Shown: positions 1 through 7,011, numbered from the stretch's first letter. The stretch is DNA of 19,767 nucleotides from Deinococcus aquatilis DSM 23025 (GCF_000378445.1 NZ_KB899764.1:1-19767); one strand, 5' to 3'. Program-made: numbers and translations. Notes: generated from the sequence alone by a model not told the origin.

Positions 1-200
1 ACACGGCACGCCTCCTCTGGGACGCGTTCACACCTGCCCTTTCTCGTGATGCGAGTTTTGCTCCAACAACCGTTCGGGCTCAAGAGTGAACAGGACAACA
101 CGGCGACCCTGCTATCTAACGATCTGAAGGATCTAGGGTGTCACGATCTGCCGTGCTGTGTCCCAATGAAATGTTATACGAGGGTGTCGCGAATGGATTG
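1..200. other. Left edge, no convincing gene
   Basis: No complete gene is visible here. On the plus strand the third frame is open from the window edge to a TGA at about 87-89. It would encode the last ~28 residues of something (…RLLWDAFTPALSRDAS…), but this is too short to assign. The segment ends where the IS110-family remnant begins. It may be the old flank of that element. Confidence 0.3.
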
Positions 201-1229
201 TCAAGTCTTTGGCTGGGCGGTTGTCGGTGTTGGGCCAGCTCCGTCTTGAGAACGGCAAAAGTCATCTTGATCAGGCCGCCCAGATTTTACGACCGCCAAC
301 CCGGTGATCAAGAGCTTGCGTCCCAGCGCGACCAACGCCACTTTGGCCGGCTTGCCGGTGTCCCGCAAATGGCGATAGTAGGTGCGCATTCGGCTGTTTG
401 ATTTTGACGCCCCTCAGGCCGAGAGATACGCGATCCGCCGCAGGCGGGCATTGCCGGTCTTAGAAATCCGTCCTTGACCGCGTTTGGATCCCGACTGGTG
501 TGGGGAAGGCGCCATGCCTGCGGCCGCCGAGATTGCTCGTCCGGTGTCCAAGTGGGCAAATCCCACGGTCTCGGCCACAATCGTCGCCGCCGCCACGAAG
601 GCAAACCCTGGCACACTCAGCAGCAACTTCAGTTGCTGCGACAACGTCTCATCGGCCTCCATCAGCGCTCGCATCGCAGCCTCAATCTCTCCGACTTGCC
701 CAACCATGAGGTCGAACCGCTGCTGGGTGAGCTTGACGACGGTCTCCGAAGCACGATGGGCGTCTTGCAAGGCTTGGAGGTGGTTCTGTTCCTGAGTTCG
801 GCGGACGAGAACGGCTTCCCGTTCTCGAGTCAGCTGTTTCAGGTCGCTCAACGCGGTGCTGGGTGGCGTCCAACTGCCCGGGTGCATCACCACGCCATAC
901 CGCGCGATCAGCTCCGCATCCATCGCGTCGGTTTTCCCCCGGCGCAATACGGAACGGGCAAAATACTTGATCTGCGTGGGGTTGACTACACTCACGACAC
1001 AACCGAGCGATTGAAAGTGATGGGCGCAGCGCTCCCTGTACACATGGGTGGCCTCCATCACCACGTGAAGCTCTGCAAGTTCAGCCCACTTGCGAGCCCA
1101 GTCGCTCAACTGTTGAAGTCCGGCAGGTGTGTTGGCCAGGGGGCCACGCTGACCGAGCGAAGTTCCGGCGGCGTCTTGCAGTTGAACGAACACTTCTCGT
1201 TTCCCAATATCCATGCCGAGCACCAACAT
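201..1229 (-). pseudogene. IS110-family transposase, broken by an in-frame TGA
   Basis: Starts MLVLGMDIGKREVF at 1229 with a good Shine-Dalgarno (GGAGG, about 7 nt upstream). Residue D7, the acid in VVMEATHVYRE and the KTDAMDAELIARYG motif fit the RuvC-like DEDD catalytic domain of IS110 enzymes. The C-terminal Tnp_20-type part follows (VPGFAFVAAATIV, then the serine-containing AGMAPSPHQSGSKRG and the NARLRRIAYLSA block). The frame stops at TGA 414-416 after residue 271. It continues in the same frame with GASKSNSRMRTYYRHLRDTG and GKPAKVALVALGRKLL, the usual end of the family. A single nonsense change therefore separates the two halves; no frameshift is needed. The final ~25 codons look less family-like, so the true end may lie near 270. 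Probably inactive unless the TGA is read through. Confidence 0.85.
227..245 (+). repeat. Left arm of 19-bp inverted repeat
   Basis: GTGTTGGGCCAGCTCCGTC is the reverse complement, with one mismatch, of 1431-1449. It lies at the C-terminal edge of the IS110-family transposase. Confidence 0.6.
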
Positions 1230-1430
1230 GCTGCACCTCCTGAGCTGGGCGAAGCGTGTCAGGCACAGTCTTTCTCGGCACTGTTCTTGTGGTGCAGGCT
1301 CGTCGGCCTCGGATAGGGTTCAGCGTTGCAGAGAAAGAGCCCAGGTCGGCCAGATCTAGGATGCGGCCTTGGAAGGCTCGAAAAAAGCACTGGCTTGTTG
1401 ACCTGGGGTAGACCTGACCATCCGAATTAT

Positions 1431-1449
1431 GACGGACCTGGCCCAACAC
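1431..1449 (+). repeat. Right arm of 19-bp inverted repeat
   Basis: GACGGACCTGGCCCAACAC pairs with 227-245 at 18 of 19 positions. It lies about 200 bp upstream of the IS110-family transposase start and touches the A-tract of the IS3 element. Confidence 0.6.
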
Positions 1450-1451
1450 AC

Positions 1452-1458
1452 AAAAAAA
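1452..1458 (+). promoter_or_regulatory. A7 slippery site for -1 frameshifting, orfA to orfB
   Basis: An uninterrupted run of seven A residues sits in the order ACA AAA AAA GCC in the orfA frame. Slipping back one base puts ribosomes in the orfB frame (AAA AAA AGC). This is the known programmed frameshift arrangement that makes the OrfAB transposase in IS3-family elements. The site is preserved although orfA upstream is gone. Confidence 0.6.
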
Positions 1459-1490
1459 GCCGCGGCCTTCTTTGCCAGAGAGACCACACG

Positions 1491-2354
1491 TTGAGATACG
1501 TGTTGATCCAACAGTGGCGCAGTCAGTACTCGTTGAACGTGTTGTGCCGGGTGCTAGACGTGTCCACCAGTGCGTTCTACAGCTGGCAGAGAAGGCCCAC
1601 CTCCTCACACGCTGAGCAGGATGCGCTGCTTCAGCAGCGCATCCATGAGCTTCACCAAGCCAGCAAAGGGCGCTACGGTGCGCCTCGTCTTCAGGCCGAT
1701 CTGCGCGCTGAAGGACAACATGTTTCCCGAAAGCGAATTTCGCGCTTGATGCGGGTTGCTGGCCTGCGGGCCAAGGGAAAGCGACGATTCGTCCGCACGA
1801 CGGACAGTGAACACACCTGTGCGGTCTGCCCCAACGTGTTGAACCGAAAATTTGCCGTCCAGTACGCCAATACAGTGTGGGCTTCTGATTTGACGTTTAT
1901 TCCCACCCAGGAGGGATGGCTGTATTTGGCCGTCACACTTGATCTGCATTCGCGGGCGGTGGTGGGGTACGCCATGGAAGCCCAGATGCCAGCAACCTTG
2001 CCCTTGACAGCTTTGCAAATGGCGGTGGGGACAAGGAAACCTCCGCCTGGCTTGATCCACCATAGCGACCGTGGAAGTCAATACGTCAGTAAAATTTTTC
2101 AAGCCGAATTGACGCGCATCGGTGCGCAAGGGAGCATGAGCCGGAAGGGTAATTGTTGGGACAACAGCGTTCTGGAGAGCTTTTTCAGCTCCCTGAAACG
2201 GGAGCTGCTGGACACGGCTCCCTTTGAAAGCAGAACTGCAGCTCGTCAAGCGATCTTTGAATACATTGAAGTCTTCTACAATCGACAACGCCGCCATTCC
2301 ACACTCGCTTACTTGACACCACACGAGTTCGAGCGCCAAGCTCAGGTGGCTTAA
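1491..2354 (+). CDS. IS3-family transposase OrfB (DDE integrase)
   Basis: An intact OrfB. An HTH_21-like N-terminal part (YSLNVLCRVLDVSTSAFYSW) is followed by a KGRYGAPRLQADLR segment and the rve integrase core. Catalytic residues are D in ASDLTFI (codon 1887-1889), D in HHSDRGSQY (2067-2069) and E in SVLESFFSSLKRE (2175-2177), giving the classic D(59)D(35)E spacing. The C-terminal FYNRQRRHSTLAYLTPHEF is also standard. The frame is open back to 1326, but residues before the slippery site are unrelated to the family. TTG 1491 overlaps the orfA stop (TTGA) and GTG 1500 is an alternative; normal expression would be as a frameshifted OrfAB fusion. Catalytically intact, but probably immobile without orfA and without a recognisable matching left end. 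Confidence 0.85.
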   Translation: MRYVLIQQWRSQYSLNVLCRVLDVSTSAFYSWQRRPTSSHAEQDALLQQRIHELHQASKGRYGAPRLQADLRAEGQHVSRKRISRLMRVAGLRAKGKRRFVRTTDSEHTCAVCPNVLNRKFAVQYANTVWASDLTFIPTQEGWLYLAVTLDLHSRAVVGYAMEAQMPATLPLTALQMAVGTRKPPPGLIHHSDRGSQYVSKIFQAELTRIGAQGSMSRKGNCWDNSVLESFFSSLKRELLDTAPFESRTAARQAIFEYIEVFYNRQRRHSTLAYLTPHEFERQAQVA

Positions 2355-2387
2355 CCAGACGTGCGCAAGACCGACTCAAGCCCATTC

Positions 2388-4034
2388 TCAGCTTGAGGTG
2401 ATTTTCAGCGGCCGTCCGGCAAGTTCAGGGACAGAAGAGTCCGCAGACGTCGTTGTGGCCGCGGCGCTCTCTGGCAGAGCGGTCAGTGCACGGTCTACCC
2501 CCGGTAAGGTGAAGTGGAAGGTGCTGCCTTGACCTGGCGTGCTGCTCACCCAGAGCCTTCCGCCATAACTGTCCACAATTTTGCGGCACAGCGCCAGACC
2601 AATGCCGGTGCCCGCATACTCCGTCTTGCTATGGAGGCGCTGAAACACCTCGAAAATCCGCTCAAAATACTGTTCCTCAATGCCGATCCCATTGTCCCGG
2701 ACGTAGAATTCCCAGTCTGTGCCGCTGCACTCTGCGCCAACCTCCACGTGAGGGGCTAGGCCCGGGCGCTGATATTTGATGGCGTTTCCAATCAGATTGC
2801 TGAACAGCTGGTCCAGCGGAGTGTTGTGGCCGAGCACTGTGGGCAACGGCCCGCAACTGACTTGTGCGTTCAGGGCATCGAGATCAAGCTGAAGCCGGTA
2901 CAAGACATGCTTGATCAACGCGTTGGTGTCCACTGGCATCGGCGTCTGCCGCCCATGGCCTACCTGGCTGAATGTCAGCAGGTCATCCACCAACTGTTTC
3001 ATGTGCTGACCACCCGCGTGGATCTGGTGTAGGTAAAGTCGTCCGCGCTCATCCAGTTGATCTTGATACCGCCGTTCGAGTAGCTCGGCAAAACTGACCA
3101 CACTGCGGAGCGGCGCTTGCAGATCGTGCGAGGCCACATACGCAAAGCGTTCGAGTTCCGCGTTGCTGCGGCGCAGTTCCTCTTTAGCCTGATACAGCGC
3201 GTCCCTCTGCGCAACCAGTTCCGCTGTGCGCTGCGCCACCCGCAACTCCAGTTCCCTGTTCTGCCGCTGCGACTCTAGGGTGGCGGCCCGCTGAAGCGCC
3301 AACCGGCGCTCAATCACTAGCGTCCCTAGTGCCAAGACCATCAGCAGGCTGGAAACCAGGGCCACATTTCGGGCCAGCAGAGCCTGCGACTGGGTTTGAG
3401 CCAACTGACTGCCTCCGGAGAGCTGTGTGCCGATGACGTGGACCGTGGTGCCGGACATGGCGGTGTAATGCATGCCCGCGATGGCGACACCTAACACCAG
3501 AGCAGCGAGCACACGCCAGCGCTGATGGGCATCGGTGACAAAGTGCTGGGCCAGTTTCAGGGCCACGGTTGCGGCGCTGATAGCGATGAGCAAGCTCAGG
3601 ACCACCGACAAGGGTGTATACGTTAGGTGGCCGCTCAGCCGCATGCCTGCCATACCCAGGTAATGCATGCCCGCCATACCTAGGCCCAGCAGCAGTCCGC
3701 CCTGCACCAGGGTGCGTGGGGTGACGGTGGGGCCACGCACCGTCCACAGGGCCAGCACCGCGCCGAAGATGCCGGCGGCCGCCGACACCACCACTAGGGC
3801 GGGGTCGTACTGCACAGCAATCGGCAGAGAATGCGCGAGCATGCCGATAAAGTGCATGGCCCAGATGCCCAGGCCCATGACCAGCGCACTGAAGAGTAGC
3901 GGAAGGGTGAAGGGATGTCGCGTGCGGTTTTCGGCGCGGGCGGCGACATTCAAAGTCGTATAAGAGGCCAAGCTCGCCACAAGGACGGACAACAGCACCA
4001 GTGATGGGTTGTAGTGTCCCATTAAAGGATTCAT
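2388..4034 (-). CDS. MHYT-domain membrane sensor histidine kinase
   Basis: A 548-residue protein. Residues 1-240 form a seven-helix MHYT sensor with its three motifs at MHFIGM (60-65), MHYLGM (123-128) and MHYTAM (188-193). The MHYT family is proposed to bind copper and sense oxygen, CO or NO. A coiled coil (about 250-295) leads to a HisKA domain with phospho-acceptor H303 in YVASHDLQAPLRS. The HATPase_c domain follows, with N-box NLIGNAIKYQ (413-422), DNGIGIEE (447-454) and GTGIGLALC (475-483). A polar tail of ~35 residues ends the protein. The start MNPLMGHYNP has AGGA about 10 nt upstream; an internal Met at residue 5 is possible. The gene stops just beyond the IS3 element, and the last residues may come from that junction. 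No response regulator is adjacent; two orphan regulators lie about 5 kb away on the same strand. Confidence 0.92.
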   Translation of the reverse strand: MNPLMGHYNPSLVLLSVLVASLASYTTLNVAARAENRTRHPFTLPLLFSALVMGLGIWAMHFIGMLAHSLPIAVQYDPALVVVSAAAGIFGAVLALWTVRGPTVTPRTLVQGGLLLGLGMAGMHYLGMAGMRLSGHLTYTPLSVVLSLLIAISAATVALKLAQHFVTDAHQRWRVLAALVLGVAIAGMHYTAMSGTTVHVIGTQLSGGSQLAQTQSQALLARNVALVSSLLMVLALGTLVIERRLALQRAATLESQRQNRELELRVAQRTAELVAQRDALYQAKEELRRSNAELERFAYVASHDLQAPLRSVVSFAELLERRYQDQLDERGRLYLHQIHAGGQHMKQLVDDLLTFSQVGHGRQTPMPVDTNALIKHVLYRLQLDLDALNAQVSCGPLPTVLGHNTPLDQLFSNLIGNAIKYQRPGLAPHVEVGAECSGTDWEFYVRDNGIGIEEQYFERIFEVFQRLHSKTEYAGTGIGLALCRKIVDSYGGRLWVSSTPGQGSTFHFTLPGVDRALTALPESAAATTTSADSSVPELAGRPLKITSS

Positions 4035-4238
4035 GAGGTCTATTCCTATGATAGGTCGCTACAAAATTCCAGACTGCCAAAAAACCGCTGTGATGGGGGG
4101 AGGAGTGTGAGATATCTTACTCTTCGTTAATTGAGGATTGCGGACCTGGTTCTGGCTAAGATTTGTCTGCTGGTCGGAAAGGGCCCAGACCGGGGCTCCA
4201 AGTCCAAAGCCGGTCTGCCTTGATGAAGTGAGCGGCAG
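4035..4238. other. Intergenic region upstream of the histidine kinase
   Basis: About 200 bp without a supported gene. It must contain the minus-strand promoter of the kinase, but no hexamer pair stands out convincingly. A TTGGCA lies near 4075 (minus strand), with only poorly spaced -10-like sequences toward the start codon. Confidence 0.3.
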
Positions 4239-4472
4239 TCAATGCCCAGAGGCGGTGACGTATCCGCGCTTTTCTTTCTTGGCTGCCCGGAACAGCACCA
4301 GATTCCCGACCGGGCGCAGCTCCAGCAGGCCGTGTGCTTCGACCAAGGCCAGGGCTTTCGCCAGGCACCACACCGCTGCTCTTCGCTTGAGACCAGGCTG
4401 CCTCCGGGCCCAATCCAGAACAGACCTGCGTGGGTGGGGGTTCGGCGCCACACATCTACTGGAGGACGCCAT
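4239..4472 (-). CDS. Small basic protein or gene remnant, unknown function
   Basis: The frame encodes ~77 residues, with RRAAVWCLAKALALVEAHGL and LLELRPVGNLVLFRAAKKEK as its core. The latter reads like recognition helix plus wing of a small winged-helix fold, but this is only an impression. Codon third positions are GC-rich in the core, which favours a real or recently real gene. Either Met (4472 or 4478) could be the start, and neither has a strong ribosome-binding site. The first ~12 codons overlap the start of an IS110 remnant on the other strand. It may be the 3' part of a longer gene cut by that insertion. Family not recognised. Confidence 0.35.
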   Translation of the reverse strand: MASSSRCVAPNPHPRRSVLDWARRQPGLKRRAAVWCLAKALALVEAHGLLELRPVGNLVLFRAAKKEKRGYVTASGH

Positions 4473-4524
4473 GATCATTCTTGGACTTGATCCCCACCCC
4501 ACGACCCATACCGCCACCCTCAAT
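4471..4524 (+). pseudogene. N-terminal scrap of a second IS110-family transposase
   Basis: GGAGG at 4461-4465 precedes ATG 4471 by a normal distance. The frame begins MIILGLDPHPTTHTATLN, which matches the start of one IS110-family transposase type, including the first catalytic Asp in GLD. Similarity stops after about 18 residues and the sequence passes into an unrelated decayed gene. This is a translation-initiation region left without its gene, and it differs from the IS110 type at 201-1229. Confidence 0.5.
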
Positions 4525-4532
4525 CAGGGGAA

Positions 4533-4709
4533 GTGCTGGACGGCATCTACCGGGGCTTGCCGGTCAAGATGGCCGAGCGCCTCGAGGCCTGGCACCCCAT
4601 GGCCTGCTCCCCGCGCTGCCGCCTGTCCACCCAGACCGTGACGGTGCGTCCCTGGTGGCGTCTGTTCTGGCCCACGCCTGCCGTCCAGATCACGGTGGGA
4701 GAAGCCTGA
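4533..4709 (+). pseudogene. Truncated gene of unknown function, first of a decayed cluster
   Basis: In the frame from GTG 4533 to TGA 4707-4709 the translation begins VLDGIYRGLPVKMAERLEAW and ends RPWWRLFWPTPAVQITVGEA. Codon use is GC-rich at third positions and looks like real coding. The start is uncertain because the IS110 scrap lies immediately upstream, so the 5' end is probably lost. Its stop overlaps the next start as TGATG, a sign of translational coupling in a former operon. I do not recognise the family. Confidence 0.4.
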
Positions 4710-5488
4710 TGCGTCCAGACCTGCATCCCGGAGATGAGGCGATCCACGAGTACTTCGGCCTGACGTACGCCAACTATTTGGTGCGGCCCCGTACGTTGCT
4801 TCAGAGCATGCCCGGCGAGTGGCAGCAGCGCTTCGTGCAGCTCTTGAATGAGCTGGAGGCCGCGTTCGAGCACGAACCTCAGGCACAGCGTTATCACGTG
4901 CAGGCCGAGCAGTGGGAGTCCCCAATGTCATGGACCGGGGCACGCTGGAGCGGCTGGGCTCGACCCTGAGTGACGATGGGACAGAGGCCATTGACCCGGA
5001 TGGAGACGCCCATGATGCGAGTCTGCCCTGTCTATTTGTTCCTGAACCCGATCCGGTGCCCTACTACGACCGGGGCCGTGCCCGCCTGACGCCCCGTACT
5101 CCAGCTGGACCGCATGAAGTTCCCAGCCTGAACGACGCCTTCACCGTGTGGGCAGGCCTGGCGCTGATCCGTGGATTGACGGTCAGCCTCGTCATTCCCG
5201 AAGGCTGCTGGCCGGGGCTGGGCGCGCTGCCTGCCGCATGGATCGAAGATCTACCTGGTGTTGGTGCCAAACACCCCCTGTGACCTGGCGCTGGTCGATC
5301 GGCCCGCGGGTCTGGGCCTGATCCGTGCCCAGCTGCTGTCCTAGGGTTTGGCCGCCCAGGGCCTGCGGGTACTCGAAGAGCTCACCCCACCTGGAGGGCT
5401 GCTGCGCGAAGATTTGGGCGAGATCATCGATTTCAGCTACCGCAACGCTCGGCACAGCCTGAACGACATGACCAGGGAAAACGGTTGA
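4709..5488 (+). pseudogene. Decayed gene of unknown function, two frameshifts and a stop
   Basis: Begins MRPDLHPGDEAIHEYFGLTY at ATG 4709, overlapping the previous stop. That frame is coherent to about 4910, where coding sense moves one frame (…DPVPYYDRGRARLTPRT…, NDAFTVWAGLALIRGLTVSL). Near 5245 it returns to the first frame (KIYLVLVPNTPCDLALVDRP). An in-frame TAG interrupts at 5342, after which LAAQGLRVLEELTPPGG and LGEIIDFSYRNARHSLNDMT run to TGA 5486-5488. The restored product would be about 259 residues, soluble and without a signal peptide. No family is recognised. The many lesions show a gene no longer under selection. Confidence 0.5.
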
Positions 5489-5807
5489 CCATCAATCCTG
5501 CGGTTTTATCCTTAGAGCACCACCTGCTGCGCGTGTTGAATGACGCCGAACCGACCACGCTGGTACAGGCCATCGCGCGCGTCACCGGACCGAACCGCTT
5601 TCCCGGCTTCACCGCGGCCTGCCGCAGGCCCCCTCCCCTGCTGCTCTGAATGCTTGGCACCGCCTCATCAAAGAGAACTGGACCCGGTACGTGGAGCGCC
5701 GGAATGGGCGAGGACATGTCCTGACGGGTGAAGGGGAACTGCGCCTTCAGGTTGAACCATCCACACCTGCAGGCGCTGAGCGTCATCCACGAACCAGAGG
5801 GGGCTAG
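5485..5807 (+). pseudogene. Decayed small gene of unknown function, one frameshift
   Basis: TTG 5485 overlaps the previous stop (TTGA) and follows an AGGGA. The frame gives LSLEHHLLRVLNDAEPTTLV and QAIARVTGPNRFPGFTAACR. Near 5625 coding sense shifts to another frame, reading LNAWHRLIKENWTRYVERRN and then GRGHVLTGEGELRLQV to TAG 5805-5807. The restored product is about 107 residues. The tight overlaps make this the third gene of one former operon with 4533-4709 and 4709-5488. Function unknown. Confidence 0.45.
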
Positions 5808-5965
5808 AGCAGTAGTAGATGCCCTAAACTGCAGAGCCACCTACCGCTTTTCCTTGGAGGGGTCAGAGATCGATAGGTGAGTATGACATTGCTTTTTGAT
5901 AATGCTGCCCAAGACTGAGCAACCTTCGTAGGGCAGTGCTTACTCCAGAGTTGTTGTACAGAGCT

Positions 5966-6445
5966 TCAAAGGCCAGGGATGGGGAGGGCGACAGGACGGA
6001 TGGTCTGGCCTTGTTCCTGAGCCGTGTCGAGCAGACGACTTGTCTGCTGATTAAGCTGCTGAATGCCTTGTTCATCAAATTGCCCAGATTTCAACGTATT
6101 TCCTACCGCCGTGAGCGATTTACTGAAATTGGGCAGTAGCCCCCCGATCTTGCTGAGAAAGGGGTCTTGGGTGTTGCGGGTCATTTTGATTGCCGCGTTG
6201 ACCTGAACTGCAGCAAATAACAAGGCTCCACCCGCCTTAATGATGTTGAGTCTCTGGTTGGCCGCCCCGACCTGGAATTTGTATTGACGGTAAGGTTTCC
6301 AGACCCAAGTGTTGAAGGCGTAGTAGGCCGCGCCCAGGTGGAACACGAATTTGGCCTTTTCCAATACGGTGGCTTGAGCAGGCTGAAGAGGACCAGCCAC
6401 GAGCAATGCGCCCGTGAACAGCAGAACTTTGCGGGAAACAGACAT
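5966..6445 (-). CDS. Secreted or envelope protein of unknown function
   Basis: The frame gives 159 residues from ATG 6445. A clear signal peptide (MSVSRKVLLFTGALLVAGPL then QPAQA, cleavage near residue 25) decides this start. The in-frame GTG at 6478 would bury the signal behind eleven extra residues. The mature part has aromatic-rich AYYAFNTWVWKPYRQYKFQV and a short hydrophobic stretch (AGGALLFAAVQVNAA). A polar C-terminal half follows (LNQQTSRLLDTAQEQGQ), possibly helical or coiled. No catalytic motif and no family recognised. It is divergent from the small secreted protein at 6708. Confidence 0.65.
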   Translation of the reverse strand: MSVSRKVLLFTGALLVAGPLQPAQATVLEKAKFVFHLGAAYYAFNTWVWKPYRQYKFQVGAANQRLNIIKAGGALLFAAVQVNAAIKMTRNTQDPFLSKIGGLLPNFSKSLTAVGNTLKSGQFDEQGIQQLNQQTSRLLDTAQEQGQTIRPVALPIPGL

Positions 6446-6707
6446 GGTCCGAGTCTGCGGGTGAGCAGCCTTGCCCACGTGAGGTGCAGATGCAGATGGC
6501 TTGCGAAACCTGTCTCAACCACGCTGAGCGACCCAGGCGCAGGCAACACGGCGAAACTCAAAATGCAAGCGCGACGGCAAGTCGATCAAAGTTTGCCACA
6601 GAGTTAGACAAGAGAGGCTGAGGCTCAGCAACTTTTCTGGTCTGTATTTTTTGACACAGTGAGCATGCCTTCGGGCAAGGGATACATCATTCTCTGGAGG
6701 TCAACCC
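6446..6707. other. Divergent intergenic region with a small palindrome
   Basis: About 260 bp between two divergent genes for exported proteins. It contains GCTGAGGCTCAGC at 6617-6629, a 6+1+6 palindrome that could be an operator. TTGACA at 6651-6656 resembles a -35 box on the plus strand, but no -10 lies at normal spacing. GGAGGTC near 6697-6703 serves the gene at 6708. Confidence 0.35.
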
Positions 6708-6947
6708 ATGAAATCTGAAACCAAGACTGTTCTTCTGGCACTGTCTCTGTTACTGGCCCCTGGCATTGCGCAGGCCCAGGACACCACCGATACCACCAAT
6801 ACCACCACGGCCAACCAGAACAATGACAACAACGACTTCGACTGGGGTTGGCTGGGCTTATTGGGCTTGGCAGGTCTGGCTGGACTGCGCCGTCAGCCGG
6901 AACGGGTGGTTACCACCCCCTATACCGGCACGACCAACCGACCTTAA
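6708..6947 (+). CDS. WGxxGxxG-tailed small secreted protein
   Basis: A 79-residue protein. A signal peptide (MKSETKTVLLALSLLLAPGI then AQAQ) is followed by a low-complexity Thr/Asn/Asp stretch (DTTDTTNTTTANQNNDNND). The WGWLGLLGLAGLAGL segment (about 47-61) and a basic end starting RRQPERVV come next. This layout of short Thr/Asn-rich exported proteins with a single glycine-rich hydrophobic WGxxGxxG helix and an Arg-rich end is a recognised family. It is thought to be an envelope-sorting or membrane-retention signal, and the function is not established. GGAGG lies about 7-8 nt before ATG. A strong terminator directly follows, so it is monocistronic. Confidence 0.85.
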   Translation: MKSETKTVLLALSLLLAPGIAQAQDTTDTTNTTTANQNNDNNDFDWGWLGLLGLAGLAGLRRQPERVVTTPYTGTTNRP

Positions 6948-6962
6948 CCTCATCCGCTTCTT

Positions 6963-6994
6963 CAGGCCCGCTCGTAGGAGCGGGCCTGATTTTT
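6963..6994 (+). terminator. Rho-independent terminator after the WGxxGxxG gene
   Basis: CAGGCCCGCTC (6963-6973) pairs perfectly with GAGCGGGCCTG (6978-6988) around a GTAG loop. An ATTTTT tract follows: an 11-bp GC-rich stem with U-run, 15 bp after the stop codon. Confidence 0.9.
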
Positions 6995-7011
6995 CCCTGC
7001 TGTAGTGTGGC

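Larger units (their letters stand above)
227..1449 (-). mobile_element. Decayed IS110-family element with flanking inverted repeats
   Basis: The interval contains a minus-strand IS110-family transposase pseudogene. It is bracketed by an inverted pair, GTGTTGGGCCAGCTCCGTC at 227-245 and GACGGACCTGGCCCAACAC at 1431-1449, matching at 18 of 19 positions. The IS1111 subgroup of IS110 is known to carry subterminal inverted repeats, so this pair may mark or lie close to the element ends; that link is inference. The right copy sits directly against the orfA/orfB frameshift site of the neighbouring IS3 element. This suggests the IS110 element, or a deletion it caused, removed most of orfA. Confidence 0.5.
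1402..1494 (+). pseudogene. IS3-family orfA, only its C-terminal end left
   Basis: This frame opens after a TGA at 1399-1401 and ends at TGA 1492-1494. The last residues, KKAAAFFARETTR, match the conserved end of IS3-family OrfA proteins (the leucine-zipper end typically reads ILKKAAAFFAKE). The helix-turn-helix that makes up most of a normal ~100-residue OrfA is absent. Only about 13-20 residues look genuine; the codons before 1450 coincide with the inverted-repeat arm. The element therefore lacks its DNA-recognition protein. Confidence 0.6.

Noticed and set aside
414..416. TGA as a selenocysteine codon in the IS110-type transposase
   Set aside because: Transposases of this family are not selenoproteins and the family has an ordinary hydrophobic residue here; nonsense mutation is simpler.
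474..1316. Long plus-strand frame opposite the IS110-type transposase (280 codons)
   Set aside because: Antisense shadow: it has no family-like motifs, while the minus strand encodes a clear DEDD transposase with ribosome-binding site.
1605..2339. Minus-strand frame opposite IS3 orfB (244 codons)
   Set aside because: Shadow of the DDE integrase, whose motifs and spacing are intact on the plus strand.
3310..4080. Minus-strand frame overlapping the histidine kinase N-terminus (256 codons)
   Set aside because: Frame-shifted shadow rich in Arg, Pro and His; the MHYT motifs lie in the other frame.
6630..6660. TTGACA at 6651 as a promoter of the WGxxGxxG gene
   Set aside because: No acceptable -10 hexamer occurs 16-19 bp downstream; only noted as a -35-like sequence.
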